Source: an uncultured Acetobacteroides sp.
Lineage (GTDB): Bacteria > Bacteroidota > Bacteroidia > Bacteroidales > ZOR0009
DNA: 64,000 nt
Reading direction: 5' to 3'
Assembly (NCBI RefSeq): GCF_963678165.1
Contig: NZ_OY782755.1
Location: forward strand, 1,922,001 to 1,986,000
Shown here: in pieces, positions 16,704 through 26,429 of the stretch
Numbering within the stretch: position 1 is the stretch's first letter
Layout of the letters: every line of letters begins with the position of its first letter
Notes under the pieces: generated by a model
Told to the model about the DNA's origin: nothing
The model's input: only the letters and a program-made list of their open reading frames with translations
The model's database searches: none
Translations under genes and position numbers: made by a program

Positions 16704-17081
16704 CTACTTTACGGCAATCGTTTCGATCTCGACAAGGGCGCCCATTGGCAGCTTTGCCACTTGGTAGGCCACCCTGGCAGGCTGATCCTGGGTGTACACC
16801 GATGCGTAAACCTCGTTCATGGCGGCAAAATCGTTCATGTCGTTCAGCAGAACGGTCGACTTCACCACGTCGTTGTAGGTATATCCAGCAGCCTCTAGGA
16901 TGGCGCCAATGTTCTTGAGTGCTTGGGCTGTCTGCTCCTTTACGCCGCCTTCGGCAAACTTTGCCGTTGCAGGATCGATAGGCAGCTGTCCCGATATGTA
17001 TAGCGTTCCGTTAGCTTCTACCGCTTGGCTGTAGGGGCCTACTGCCTTCGGAGCCTTTTCTGTGTTGATGATTCTTTTCAT
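16704..17081 (-). CDS. ridA: RidA family enamine/imine deaminase
   Basis: A 125-residue YjgF/YER057c/UK114 protein that hydrolyses reactive 2-aminoacrylate and related enamines made by PLP enzymes. Family blocks are visible: APKAVGPYSQAVEANGTLYI near the N-terminus, SGQLPIDP, and PARVAYQVAKLPMGALVEIE near the C-terminus with the substrate-carboxylate arginine. It forms trimers in known members. The gene is 22 bases downstream of lptD on the same strand and ends at a strong terminator, so it is probably co-transcribed with lptD, with no obvious functional link. Confidence 0.95.
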   Translation of the reverse strand: MKRIINTEKAPKAVGPYSQAVEANGTLYISGQLPIDPATAKFAEGGVKEQTAQALKNIGAILEAAGYTYNDVVKSTVLLNDMNDFAAMNEVYASVYTQDQPARVAYQVAKLPMGALVEIETIAVK

Positions 17082-17103
17082 GACTTAAACGTTTAAAATG
17101 TGA

Positions 17104-19683
17104 TTAGTATCCGTACTGTCTGTCGATGTAGCTTTCGTTCTTCTTGTACTTAAGGGCATCGCGGAGCACGCCCGAGTTAACGTTGATCGAGAAGTTCCAG
17201 CTCTGGAATTGCCCAATAGGAATCCAGCTAAAACTCATCGCCCAGCAGTGCAAGTCCCTCGTAATCCCTATCTGGGTGAACGAAATATTCTTCATGGTGA
17301 AGTCGTAGCCCGAGGTGGCGTTAATGGCCCACTTCTGGGTGAGCTTTACGTTCCCCGACGTGTTCAAAATCTGGCTTGTTGTAGACAGCTTGCCCGGCTT
17401 CGAGTAGTTAAACGTGTAGCCGAATCGCAGGTCCCACGGCACTTCAAAGTTGGCGTAGGGGATGTAGGCTGGCATACCCGCCTCCATGCTTCGCTGGCTA
17501 ACAATCGGGTTTTGGCTGGCATTCGCCGTGCTCACGTTGTTCGACTTTGCGCCCGAAAGCGACCAGTCGAGGGTAAACGAAAAGTTGGTAAGCCTTGCCA
17601 GCTTCTTCTGTTTATGGTACAGGTATTCCTTGGTGATTTGCCCGTTTGGCGCAAGCGCGTAGGGCGAGAATGACCCTCCAAACGAAACTGACAGCTTTTC
17701 GAGGAGCTGCGTGTTGCCGTTAAAGCCGATGTTCGATAGTTTCATCGAGTCGGCCAGGAAGTTGTACGACCCCGAGAGCGAAAGATTCTCGAGGATCTTT
17801 ATCTTACGGTACCCGGTAACGGTATCCTTTTTCGAGCGAACCTTCATCTCCAGGTTGTTGCCCAGCGAGAAGCTAAGCGCGCTGGAGTTTCCTGCCGATG
17901 GCCCTCCGTAAATGCCCTGCTCGAATATGGAGTATCGTTGAGTGTGCCCAAGCGTATCCGTTTGCACCGTTTTAAAGAAGCCATACTTGGGGTTGCCAAA
18001 GTCTGGCGTATACGAGTAGCTAATAGAAGGGGTTATTTTATGGCGAATGGCCTGAATTGCCATTCCCTTCTTAAAGGTAAACATCCCATACATCGTGGTC
18101 GATGTTCCCACCCCAAAGCTGTAGTCGTAGGCTCTCTTAAACCCTTTTACGGTGTCAATTTCTAGCCTTTTAGCATCATTGTTCCATTTCTTTCTAATGG
18201 TGCTGAAGTACCACCTCTCGTTGTAGTTGGCACTTGGCGAAAAGTTCAGGTAGTTAAACAGGTTGAAATTGTACGAAAGAGGAACCGAATGCTTTATCCC
18301 ATTCTTGAACTTATTCTTGAAGTTCCCATCAAAAAGGTCTTTTTCCTTTATGGTAAGCTGGTTGTTCAGCTCTCCCGAGTAGGATAACCCGAACTTTTCG
18401 TACCACCTAACTTTCCCGTCTTCATTCTTCTTGCGCAGAAAAGGCTGAATGCGGTTTACGTTGAACGATAGCGATGGTAGCCCAAAGGTGTAGATGCTAT
18501 CGGTATTGTTCTGCGAGTGGGTAAGGCCAATCGAAAGGTTGTAAGGCTTATCTCTCCACGATTTTGCATACGAGATGCTCGAGCTGGCCGATGTTGCAAG
18601 GTTTTGCTTAGGGCTTTGGTAGGTAAAGTAGCGCGCTCCCGAGGTGCTAAAGTTCACCGATGCCGAAAGCGTTGTTCCTGGATGCGCCTTCGGATCTTGA
18701 GAGTGCGACCAGTTGAATGTGTAGTCGTTACTTTTATAGTAGTCGGTAGAGCCTTTGTCGCCAATAACGTTGTGCATAACCTGGAATTTAAACGATCCCT
18801 GATATTCGTAACGCTTATTGTAGCGAGTACTTGCACTAGCCTGCCACGATCCCAAGGTATACAACGAACCTCTAAGCTCTAAATCCCATATTTCGTTAAT
18901 TCCAAAGTAGTACCCCCCATCGCCAATGTAGAATCCTCGGGTTCTCTCTTCTCCGTAGGTAGGGAGAAGCACCCCAGAGGCTCTTCCTTTGGTGTTTGGG
19001 AAAAAACCAAAAGGAATAAATAAAGGTAGCGGAACATCTTCAATAACCAAGTTCGAAGGGCCAACCACAATGCGTTTGTTGGGAATTACCTTAGCCTTCG
19101 ATACGTTAAGGTAGAAGTGGGGGTGTTCATGGTCGCAGGTTGTGTACTTTCCACTCGCAATGTTGATGCTGTTGTCTGGCATCTTCTTGGTAATGGCGCT
19201 ATGCATGTAGCCATCTTCCTGCTTCGTAATAATATTGGTGATCTTAGCCTTCTTCGTGTCGAAGTTGTAAAAGATGGTCTCCATATTAAAGGTCTCACCG
19301 TTATCCTGAAAGATGGGCTTGCCAGCCAATCGTCCTGTACTATCAGGAGTACCCTTCGCAAACACCACCTTGTTGGTTGTGTTCATCTCTATGAAGTTCG
19401 CGTTGAGTTGCGATTTCTGGAACTTGACCTGTCCTTTACCATAGAGGCTCATCTTTTTATCCCTAAAATTATACACAATAGAATCTTCGCTATTTGAGTA
19501 TACGGGATCATCAATTTTTTCTTTTTTCTTGCTAGCGGTGTCAGCCGAAGTCGTATCCGCACCTATATTTGTCCTGTATGAGATGGGCTTGCCTACCGTT
19601 ATGCCACTCGCAGCATAAATTGTTGGTAGAAGTACTAGCGCAAATGCTAATTTTCTAACAGAGTTTAAGGTCGTCCTGCTCAA
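17104..19683 (-). CDS. lptD: LPS-assembly outer-membrane protein LptD (Bacteroidota type)
   Basis: An 859-residue protein with a signal peptide (hydrophobic residues 10-26). The N-terminal region (about 55-200) is an OstA-like beta-jellyroll with repeated patterns such as GKGQVKFQKSQLNANFIEMN and MNTTNKVVFAKGTPDS. The rest is a large beta-barrel, with LPLFIPFGFFPNT at the junction, as in Bacteroidota LptD proteins. LptD inserts lipopolysaccharide into the outer leaflet with LptE. It is divergent from the amidase gene across an 81-base gap and followed by ridA. Confidence 0.92.
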   Translation of the reverse strand: MSRTTLNSVRKLAFALVLLPTIYAASGITVGKPISYRTNIGADTTSADTASKKKEKIDDPVYSNSEDSIVYNFRDKKMSLYGKGQVKFQKSQLNANFIEMNTTNKVVFAKGTPDSTGRLAGKPIFQDNGETFNMETIFYNFDTKKAKITNIITKQEDGYMHSAITKKMPDNSINIASGKYTTCDHEHPHFYLNVSKAKVIPNKRIVVGPSNLVIEDVPLPLFIPFGFFPNTKGRASGVLLPTYGEERTRGFYIGDGGYYFGINEIWDLELRGSLYTLGSWQASASTRYNKRYEYQGSFKFQVMHNVIGDKGSTDYYKSNDYTFNWSHSQDPKAHPGTTLSASVNFSTSGARYFTYQSPKQNLATSASSSISYAKSWRDKPYNLSIGLTHSQNNTDSIYTFGLPSLSFNVNRIQPFLRKKNEDGKVRWYEKFGLSYSGELNNQLTIKEKDLFDGNFKNKFKNGIKHSVPLSYNFNLFNYLNFSPSANYNERWYFSTIRKKWNNDAKRLEIDTVKGFKRAYDYSFGVGTSTTMYGMFTFKKGMAIQAIRHKITPSISYSYTPDFGNPKYGFFKTVQTDTLGHTQRYSIFEQGIYGGPSAGNSSALSFSLGNNLEMKVRSKKDTVTGYRKIKILENLSLSGSYNFLADSMKLSNIGFNGNTQLLEKLSVSFGGSFSPYALAPNGQITKEYLYHKQKKLARLTNFSFTLDWSLSGAKSNNVSTANASQNPIVSQRSMEAGMPAYIPYANFEVPWDLRFGYTFNYSKPGKLSTTSQILNTSGNVKLTQKWAINATSGYDFTMKNISFTQIGITRDLHCWAMSFSWIPIGQFQSWNFSINVNSGVLRDALKYKKNESYIDRQYGY

Positions 19684-19699
19684 CTTTATAAATATTGAT

Positions 19700-19707
19700 T
19701 AAATTTG
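19700..19707 (+). promoter_or_regulatory. Possible -7 box for the amidase gene
   Basis: TAAATTTG fits TAnnTTTG and lies 57 bases before the ATG at 19765. It also argues against the TTG at 19705 as the start codon. No good -33 TTG is visible. Confidence 0.35.
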
Positions 19708-19764
19708 CTCTATGTCATTACGGAAACGACCCTCAAAACTAAACAAAATTCAAATATTACTCTA

Positions 19765-20958
19765 ATGCTTTGTGCAAAGAATAGAGCATTTTTTACCAGA
19801 CGGCAAGTCTTGCTGGCGGTATGTGTTGTTGCTATAGGGCTTTATAGCAGTAGCGGATACTGTCAAAGCAGTAATCGCTCTTTGCTGACAAGGGTTGTTA
19901 TTGATGCAGGTCATGGCGGTAAAGATCCCGGAGCAAAAGGGAAAAATGCGATGGAAAAAGACATCGTTTTGTCAGTAGCGTTAAAACTTGGGAAATTAAT
20001 CTCCGAAAATTATAGCGATGTTAAGGTAATTTACACTCGGGAGTCTGATGTATTCATTCCACTTGACGTTCGGAGCCGTATTGCCAATAAAAGTGGTGCA
20101 AATCTTTTTATTTCCATACATGCTAATGCCAATAAAAGTTCAGTTCCTTTTGGTGCAGAAACCTACGTAATGGGGCTCCATAAAAGTGCAGATAATTTCG
20201 ATGTTGCAGCCAGGGAGAATTCTGCTATTATAATGGAGGATAACTACAATGCAACGTATGAAGGGTTCAACCCTAAATCTGTAGAGTCTTACATCATATT
20301 TTCTATGATGCAGAGTAAATTCTTAGATCAAAGTTTGTTTTTTGCTCAATTGGTTCAGAACCAGGTGGCCGGTTCTGTTAGTAGGGTTAACAGGGGGGTT
20401 AAGCAAGCTGGTTTTCTTGTTCTTTGGAAAACGGCAATGCCAAGCGTTCTAGTGGAACTTGGGTTTATTTCGAATCCTAAGGATGAGCAGTACATGTTAA
20501 CAGAAGCAGGTCAAAACGAATTAGCCGAGTCTATTTTCCGTTCGTTTAAAGCCTATAAAGTAAGTTACGATAATAAGAACTACGTTCAACTTCCTCCCCA
20601 AGTGCCTACTTCTTCAAAGAATGATTCAATTGAGAAGTCGAAGGATAAAGCCCCTATTGTAGAAACCTCTGTAAAGAATGATGCCGATTCAATTGCACGA
20701 TCTGCTATTGTCTTTCGTGTTCAAATAGCAGGTTCTAAAGGTATTCCTTTTACAAAGTCTCAAAAAAGAAGTCTCGACGATGCCGATGAACTTTTAGTTG
20801 ATGGAGTATATAAGTATTGCGTTGGGTCGTTTGACAAGTTGAGTGACGCTAACGTTTATTTGAGAGAGGTAAAACGAAACCATAGAGATGCCTTTGTAAT
20901 CGCACTTGAGAATGGTAAACTGATATCAGTTAAAGAAGCTCAACAGAAGATTCGATAA
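19765..20958 (+). CDS. N-acetylmuramoyl-L-alanine amidase with C-terminal SPOR-like domain
   Basis: The ATG at 19765 is used rather than a TTG at 19705, because it places a clean basic-hydrophobic signal (RRQVLLAVCVVAIGL) near the N-terminus. The 397-residue product has an Amidase_3 domain with zinc ligands in VVIDAGHGGKDPG, FISIHANAN and the catalytic glutamate in LVELGFISN. A Lys/Ser-rich linker (about 275-310) leads to a SPOR-like C-terminal domain (about 315-397), which would bind denuded septal glycan. The role is cleavage of peptide stems from peptidoglycan in the periplasm during cell separation. It is followed 39 bases later by the MlaD-type gene, a common pairing in Bacteroidota. Confidence 0.93.
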   Translation: MLCAKNRAFFTRRQVLLAVCVVAIGLYSSSGYCQSSNRSLLTRVVIDAGHGGKDPGAKGKNAMEKDIVLSVALKLGKLISENYSDVKVIYTRESDVFIPLDVRSRIANKSGANLFISIHANANKSSVPFGAETYVMGLHKSADNFDVAARENSAIIMEDNYNATYEGFNPKSVESYIIFSMMQSKFLDQSLFFAQLVQNQVAGSVSRVNRGVKQAGFLVLWKTAMPSVLVELGFISNPKDEQYMLTEAGQNELAESIFRSFKAYKVSYDNKNYVQLPPQVPTSSKNDSIEKSKDKAPIVETSVKNDADSIARSAIVFRVQIAGSKGIPFTKSQKRSLDDADELLVDGVYKYCVGSFDKLSDANVYLREVKRNHRDAFVIALENGKLISVKEAQQKIR

Positions 20959-20997
20959 GACGTTCATTTTAATAAATAGATAAGATAAAGAGTTGCT

Positions 20998-21912
20998 ATG
21001 CGAATTTCGAGAGAAGTAAAAATTGGTGTTGCTGTTGTTTTGAGTTTGGTAGCCCTTTTTTGGGGCACAAATTTCCTGAAGGGGAGAAATGTTATTGGTT
21101 CTTCAAATTTTTACTACGTCATATACCAGCAAATCGATAATTTACAGACTTCGGCACCTGTGTTTGTTCATGGGTTTAAGGTGGGAGTCGTTGATAACAT
21201 AACGCTTGATAAGAATGATCCCAATAGAATAGTCGTAGAATTGTCGATTGATAAAAAGGTAAAGATTCCTAAAACTGCAGTTGCAGAAATCTTTAATACT
21301 GACTTCATGGGATCCAAAGCTATACGACTTCAGTTTGAGGGTTATAATGTACCAGCATCGAGAGGGGATACTCTTATGGCTTCTATTGCTCCTTCTATGC
21401 TTGACGATTTATCACCTCTTTCGAAAAAGGCAGATGTTGCTATTCAGGAGTTGACTCAAACATTGGTGAATATAAATACGTTGCTAGATGCTCAATCAAT
21501 TAATGATGTAAAATCAACGCTGTCTAATCTAAATGGTGCATCACAAAATGCAAACTACATTCTAGGTCAAAACAAGGATAAGGTTTCTAGTGTCATCGAT
21601 CAGGCTAACCAGCTGATAGCATCTTTAAATGCTGCCGCTGTTGATGTGAGAGTCGTTGCAAATAATTTTAAAGGAATTTCGGATTCGCTTTCGGTAAAAG
21701 ACTTTAATGCCGCTTTGAAAAATCTCGAAAGTTCTTCAAAGGAACTTAATAATATGCTTGTTCATATTAATAGTAAGCAAGGTTCTGTGGGGAAACTTAT
21801 ATATGAGTCTACCGTTCATGATCAAATCTTAAAGTTGGCGACCTCTATAGACTCTCTTGCTTTAGATTTAAAAAAGAATCCTAAACGATATGTTCGTCTT
21901 TCTTTGTTTTAG
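20998..21912 (+). CDS. MlaD/MCE family lipid-transport protein
   Basis: A 304-residue protein anchored by one N-terminal membrane segment (residues 9-25) with an MCE domain at about 38-118 (HGFKVGVVDNITLDKNDPNR, then GSKAIRLQFEG). Residues 150-290 are helical and may form a tube or coiled coil. MCE proteins form hexameric rings that carry phospholipids between the inner and outer membrane, with MlaE/MlaF partners that are not in this window. It is co-directional with the amidase upstream. Confidence 0.9.
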   Translation: MRISREVKIGVAVVLSLVALFWGTNFLKGRNVIGSSNFYYVIYQQIDNLQTSAPVFVHGFKVGVVDNITLDKNDPNRIVVELSIDKKVKIPKTAVAEIFNTDFMGSKAIRLQFEGYNVPASRGDTLMASIAPSMLDDLSPLSKKADVAIQELTQTLVNINTLLDAQSINDVKSTLSNLNGASQNANYILGQNKDKVSSVIDQANQLIASLNAAAVDVRVVANNFKGISDSLSVKDFNAALKNLESSSKELNNMLVHINSKQGSVGKLIYESTVHDQILKLATSIDSLALDLKKNPKRYVRLSLF

Positions 21913-22399
21913 CATTGTTTTAACTGTTTAAAATGGAGAGGCTGTTGTGTAATTGTCTTTTTTTTAGAGTATTAGTGTTTGTTGTTTCTAAAGTCTTGAT
22001 TAAAAGTGATTAGTGCAATTTGGGGCTTTGATAATGGAGGGACGAGACATTTTTCTTGCAAAATACACCCTTGTTTATTTTGTGTAATCAACAGATAATC
22101 AACATTTGATTTTGTTTTAAAAAAAATATCACCCTATATAGTTAAATGTCTTTTTAGGTTACTTCGTCTTTTTTAACTTAAAAGTCTGATAACGTCAATT
22201 TTTGATGTTGTCGGAATCGTTTGTTATCGCCAAAATATTTATTTGGGTTTTACAGGATGTTGCAAGGGTTTCGAAAAAATCAAGATGTTCCTCCTTTTTT
22301 TTCGAATTTGTTTTATACATTTTTGTATGCATTTTTTTGATTAGCCCTCTTAATTCAAGGCGTCATTAAATATTGTAAAAGAAATTCAAGGTTCGTAAC
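21913..22399. other. AT-rich gap upstream of dnaA
   Basis: This 487-base stretch is rich in T and A runs (for example a TTTATACATTTTTGTATGC stretch near 22310) and contains no ORF. It probably carries the dnaA promoter. I looked for DnaA boxes of the form TTATCCACA or TTATNCACA and found none on either strand, so there is no positive evidence that the replication origin is here. Confidence 0.5.
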
Positions 22400-23827
22400 A
22401 TGAACACCTACAAAGAAGTATGGACTAATTGTTTGAAGATTATTAAGGATAATGTGCCAGCAGTGAGTTATCAAACATGGTTTGAACCTATTGTGCCCGT
22501 TAGACTTGATAGTAATATTCTTACAATTCAAGTACCTAGTCCTTTTTTCTACGAGTACTTAGAGGAGAGGTATATTGATATTTTACGTAAAACTTTGCGA
22601 AAGGAGTTAGGTCCTGATGCAAAGCTTGAGTATAGTATTGTTATGGACAATAATAAGGTGTCGAATAGCAAACCTTTTACAGTAAAATATCCAGCTCAGA
22701 ATAAAACTGAACTTAAAAATAAGCCTGTTCCATTTCCAATCCAAAGTGAAGGTAGTTCAATAAAGAATCCTTTTATAATTCCAGGTTTAAAAAAACTGGA
22801 GATTGATCCTCAACTAAATCCTGACTATACTTTTGCTAATTATGTTGAGGGAGATTGTAATAAACTTTCAAGATCTGCTGGTTATGCTGTAGCTCAAAAT
22901 CCAGGGAAAACAGCCTTTAATCCTCTTTTTATTTATGGTTCATCGGGTTTGGGAAAAACGCATCTTGCGCAATCAATCGGAATTGAGGTTAAGGAGCGTT
23001 TCCCTGATAAACTTGTGCTATATGTTAATGCAAACAAGTTTCAAAACCAATATGTTGCTGCTGTTATTAAGAATGAGGTAAACGATTTTCTTCATTTTTA
23101 CCAAATGATAGATGTGCTCATTATTGATGACGTACAGGAATTTGCAGGTAAAGAGAAAACTCAGGATACATTTTTTCATATATTCAACCACCTCCATCAG
23201 TCGGGGAAACAGCTAATTCTTACCTCTGATAAGGCACCAGTAGAGTTGCAAGGTCTTGAGCAACGGCTGTTAACCCGGTTCAAATGGGGGTTGTCTGCTG
23301 ACTTACAACAGCCTGATTTTGAAACTCGCGTTGCAATTCTGAAGAAGAAGATATACAACGATGGGATTGTGATACCGGATGAAGTAATTGAATACTTGGC
23401 GACTTCCATTACAAGTAATATTCGAGAACTAGAAGGTGCTCTCATATCGTTGTTAGCACAAGCAACGCTTATTAAGCGTGAGATAACAATGGATTTAGCA
23501 GCGCAGGTTGTTGATCGTTTTGTAAAGGATCATGCGAAGGAACTATCTTTGGACTATATAACGAAGTCGGTTTGTGATTACTTTAATATTTCCAGCGATT
23601 TGCTAAGCTCTAAAACTCGAAAACGCGAAATAGTTCAAGCACGTCAGATTGCGATGTATTTTTGTAAGAACCTAACGAAATCTTCGCTATCAACAATTGG
23701 TTCTACGATTGGGGGAAAGGATCATGCAACCGTACTGCATGCTTATAAGGCGATTTCGAATCTAATCGAAACGGATAGGTCTTTTAAACTGCAGATGGAT
23801 GAAATTGAAAAGAAGATAAAGTTTTGA
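22400..23827 (+). CDS. dnaA: Chromosomal replication initiator DnaA
   Basis: A 475-residue protein of normal length. Domain I is at 1-85 (VWTNCLKII..VSYQTWFEPI). A variable linker (about 86-140) precedes the AAA+ domain III, with Walker A GSSGLGKT (180-187), Walker B VLIIDDVQEF and a sensor region LILTSDKAPVEL. Domain IV carries the DnaA-box-binding signature REIVQARQIAMYFCKNLTKS and GGKDHATVLHAY. DnaA binds the origin and opens it for replication start. The coding sequence is AT-rich relative to its neighbours. It ends at a strong bidirectional terminator shared with cysQ. Confidence 0.98.
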   Translation: MNTYKEVWTNCLKIIKDNVPAVSYQTWFEPIVPVRLDSNILTIQVPSPFFYEYLEERYIDILRKTLRKELGPDAKLEYSIVMDNNKVSNSKPFTVKYPAQNKTELKNKPVPFPIQSEGSSIKNPFIIPGLKKLEIDPQLNPDYTFANYVEGDCNKLSRSAGYAVAQNPGKTAFNPLFIYGSSGLGKTHLAQSIGIEVKERFPDKLVLYVNANKFQNQYVAAVIKNEVNDFLHFYQMIDVLIIDDVQEFAGKEKTQDTFFHIFNHLHQSGKQLILTSDKAPVELQGLEQRLLTRFKWGLSADLQQPDFETRVAILKKKIYNDGIVIPDEVIEYLATSITSNIRELEGALISLLAQATLIKREITMDLAAQVVDRFVKDHAKELSLDYITKSVCDYFNISSDLLSSKTRKREIVQARQIAMYFCKNLTKSSLSTIGSTIGGKDHATVLHAYKAISNLIETDRSFKLQMDEIEKKIKF

Positions 23828-23848
23828 TTATCGAGAATAGTAAAATAA

Positions 23849-23876
23849 AAAAAGGAGTGGAACACCACTCCTTTTT
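23849..23876. terminator. Bidirectional terminator between dnaA and cysQ
   Basis: Stem AAAGGAGTGG / CCACTCCTTT with loop AACA, flanked by A and T runs on both sides, between two convergent genes. Confidence 0.88.
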
Positions 23877-23888
23877 TATTTACAACCT

Positions 23889-24710
23889 TTATTTACAACA
23901 TATAAACCAAGGGTTGTTGAGCTCTTCTTTGTTGTAGTGGAGTCTTTCGCCATTGATGGCAGAAATAACCCGCATTCCTGCACCTTCGATTATTGCTTGA
24001 CCTGCTGCAGTATCCCATTCTGATGTTTGGGCTAAGCGAGGGTATACGTCGGCAGTTCCTTCGGCTATGAAGCACATCTTTAGAGAACTCCCATGCTGTA
24101 ATATTTCTAAATTGGGGTTTTCCTTTCTTTTTTCTTCAACAAAATGCTCAGTGTCGGGTGTGAAGTGCGATCGACTTGCGGTAATGGTGAATCTATCTCG
24201 GTTTTGGATAACGGGAAGAGGGCTGGAACGTTGTATTAGTTCTTCTAGGTTTAGCGTAAATTGCTCGTCTGGTTTTACGCCGCAAAGCTTAAAGGAGCCA
24301 ATCTTAGACCATCCAAAGTAAAGGGTCTCGAATATTGGCGAATAGATTACACCCATTATCGGGTAGCTATTCTCAATCAAGGCGATGTTTACCGTAAATT
24401 CTCCATTCCTTTTTATAAATTCTTTTGTGCCATCGAGCGGATCAACAAGCCAAAACAAATCCCAATTTCTTCTTTCTTCGTACAGCAAATCGCGACCTTC
24501 TTCGCTTAGGTTGGGAATGTGTGTTTTGCTAAGATGCTTTTTTATGACTTCATGTGCTCGGCGATCTGCAAGGGTTAGTGGCGTTTTGTCCGATTTCAAG
24601 TTGACTTGAAAATCGTCTGAATGGTATACTTCCAAAATTGCTTGCCCCGCTTCTACTGATGCTTGAATGGCGGCTAGAAGGAGGTGCTTAATCTCTGCGT
24701 CTTGAAGCAT
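23889..24710 (-). CDS. cysQ: 3'(2'),5'-bisphosphate nucleotidase CysQ
   Basis: A 273-residue protein of the inositol monophosphatase superfamily. Metal-binding blocks are LVDPLDGTKEFI (with the EGRD glutamate at LSEEGRD upstream) and the C-terminal SEWDTAAGQAI. CysQ removes the 3' phosphate of PAP or PAPS and recycles a by-product of sulfate assimilation and sulfation. The gene is on its own, convergent with dnaA. A possible minus-strand -7 box, TAATTTTG, lies at 24779-24786. Confidence 0.93.
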   Translation of the reverse strand: MLQDAEIKHLLLAAIQASVEAGQAILEVYHSDDFQVNLKSDKTPLTLADRRAHEVIKKHLSKTHIPNLSEEGRDLLYEERRNWDLFWLVDPLDGTKEFIKRNGEFTVNIALIENSYPIMGVIYSPIFETLYFGWSKIGSFKLCGVKPDEQFTLNLEELIQRSSPLPVIQNRDRFTITASRSHFTPDTEHFVEEKRKENPNLEILQHGSSLKMCFIAEGTADVYPRLAQTSEWDTAAGQAIIEGAGMRVISAINGERLHYNKEELNNPWFICCK

Positions 24711-24869
24711 GATAAGTGTGTTTCGATGATGTTCTTTAAAATTAGGGTGTTATGCTCACTAATTTTGAAGATGTAAGGCAAAATTACTATTAAAAACTTT
24801 AAGACACCAGCTATTTTATTTTTTAATCAAAAAATCTTCTGGGACTTTGATTGTTAATAAAAAAAACTC

Positions 24870-24893
24870 AAAACATGATATTCAACATGTTTT
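24870..24893. promoter_or_regulatory. Perfect inverted repeat upstream of pepD
   Basis: AAAACATG-ATATTCAA-CATGTTTT: two perfect 8-base arms around an 8-base centre, 54 bases before the pepD start. It is followed by TAAGTTTA, a near match to the -7 consensus, so it would sit in the -33 region as an operator. Confidence 0.45.
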
Positions 24894-24947
24894 AAGCTTG
24901 AAAAAGTTTCTAAGTTTACCCGGTTAACTAAATTCAACTAATATACT

Positions 24948-26402
24948 ATGTCGAATATTGAAAATTTACATCCGCATCTACTCTGGAAGTATTTTTTAGA
25001 AGTTTGCGAGATACCAAGACCCTCTAAAAAGGAGGATAGGATAATAGCATACCTACTCGATTTTGCCAAGAAGAATAAGCTGGAGGCAAAGCGCGATGAA
25101 ATTGGGAATGTGATAATCTTTAAGAAGGCAACCAAAGGAAAGGAAAATGTACAGCCTGTTGTGCTGCAAAGCCACATGGATATGGTTTGCGAAAAGCATA
25201 GCGAGGTTGCGCACGATTTTGATGTTGATCCAATAATTCCTCACCTAGAAGGTAATTGGATTAAGGCAAATGGAACTACCCTTGGTGCTGATGATGGAAT
25301 TGGCATTGCGTCTCAACTTGCCCTCTTGGTTAGCGACGATATTGAGCATGGTCCGATAGAGTGCCTATTTACGGTGGACGAGGAGACCGGTTTGACTGGT
25401 GCTTTTGAGATGAAGCCAGGCTTCTTTACGGCAAAAACTCTTCTTAATCTCGATTCCGAGGATGAGGGTGAACTTTTCATAGGTTGTGCTGGCGGGGTGG
25501 ACACTCTTGCTACCTTCGACTACGATAATCGTCCAATTCCTAGTGGCTACATCGCCTTTAGGATGGACGTAAAGGGGTTGCTTGGGGGGCATTCCGGCGA
25601 TGACATCCATAAAGGACATGGCAACTCCATCAAGATCATCAATAGATTTTTGTGGAAGTCTACGATGAAGTACGATCTCTGCCTATCCGATATTAATGGG
25701 GGAAATCTTAGGAACGCAATTCCAAGAGAGGCCTACGCCGTTTTCACCATTGATCCAGCATACTCCGATAGCCTTTTTGCAGACTTCAAGGAGTTTGAGC
25801 GTGAGGTGAAGGAAGAGCTAGCGCTTACCGATGGTGGTGTTACCCTTTCGCTAACCGAAGCCCCACTTCCTGAAAAGGCGATCTGCGAGAGCGTTCAGTT
25901 TGATTTGCTGAATGCGCTTTACTCTTGTCCTAATGGGGTAATTGCTATGAGCTTTGAAATGCCCGGCTTGGTTGAGACTTCGACCAATCTTGCATCCGTA
26001 AAGATGGTTGATGGCGATAAAATTGTGGTAACAACCAGCCAGCGTAGCTCGGTGAACTCCTCGAAGGTGGACATCTCGCAAATGGTGGAAAGCGTTTTCC
26101 GCCTTGCCAACGCTTCGGTGGTTCATTCGGATGGCTATCCTGGATGGAAGCCTAATACCAATTCCGAAATTTTGAGGATAACCGAGCATGCCTACAAGAA
26201 GCTCTTTGGCGAAAAGCCTATTGTTAGAGCCATTCATGCAGGTTTGGAATGCGGCTTATTCCTCGAAAAGTATCCCGACTTGGATATGATATCGTTTGGG
26301 CCAACAATTCGTGGCGCGCACTCGCCAGAGGAGCGGCTCGATGTTCAGACAACCCAAAAGTATTGGGATCTGCTTCTGGAAGTTCTAAAAGAGCTGAAAT
26401 AG
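24948..26402 (+). CDS. pepD: Aminoacyl-histidine dipeptidase (cytosol non-specific dipeptidase)
   Basis: A 484-residue M20-family zinc peptidase. Visible zinc-ligand motifs are LQSHMDMV (His), TTLGADDGIGIA (bridging Asp) and TVDEETGLTGA (catalytic and zinc Glu), with GGHSGDDIHKGHGN in the lid/dimer region and GPTIRGAHSPEE near the C-terminus providing the last histidine. PepD hydrolyses dipeptides, including those with histidine, in the cytoplasm. It is a single-gene unit with its own terminator, convergent with the rubredoxin gene. Confidence 0.97.
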   Translation: MSNIENLHPHLLWKYFLEVCEIPRPSKKEDRIIAYLLDFAKKNKLEAKRDEIGNVIIFKKATKGKENVQPVVLQSHMDMVCEKHSEVAHDFDVDPIIPHLEGNWIKANGTTLGADDGIGIASQLALLVSDDIEHGPIECLFTVDEETGLTGAFEMKPGFFTAKTLLNLDSEDEGELFIGCAGGVDTLATFDYDNRPIPSGYIAFRMDVKGLLGGHSGDDIHKGHGNSIKIINRFLWKSTMKYDLCLSDINGGNLRNAIPREAYAVFTIDPAYSDSLFADFKEFEREVKEELALTDGGVTLSLTEAPLPEKAICESVQFDLLNALYSCPNGVIAMSFEMPGLVETSTNLASVKMVDGDKIVVTTSQRSSVNSSKVDISQMVESVFRLANASVVHSDGYPGWKPNTNSEILRITEHAYKKLFGEKPIVRAIHAGLECGLFLEKYPDLDMISFGPTIRGAHSPEERLDVQTTQKYWDLLLEVLKELK

Positions 26403-26403
26403 T

Positions 26404-26428
26404 GAAAGGGCCGATGAGGCCCTTTTCT
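26404..26428 (+). terminator. Terminator of pepD
   Basis: Stem AAGGGCC / GGCCCTT with loop GATGA followed by TTCTTTT, starting right at the pepD stop. It could also act on the rubredoxin transcript from the other side. Confidence 0.75.
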
Positions 26429-26429
26429 T

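Noticed and set aside
21913..22399. Chromosomal origin next to dnaA
   Set aside because: AT-rich but without a single recognisable DnaA box; Bacteroidota origins are often not next to dnaA.
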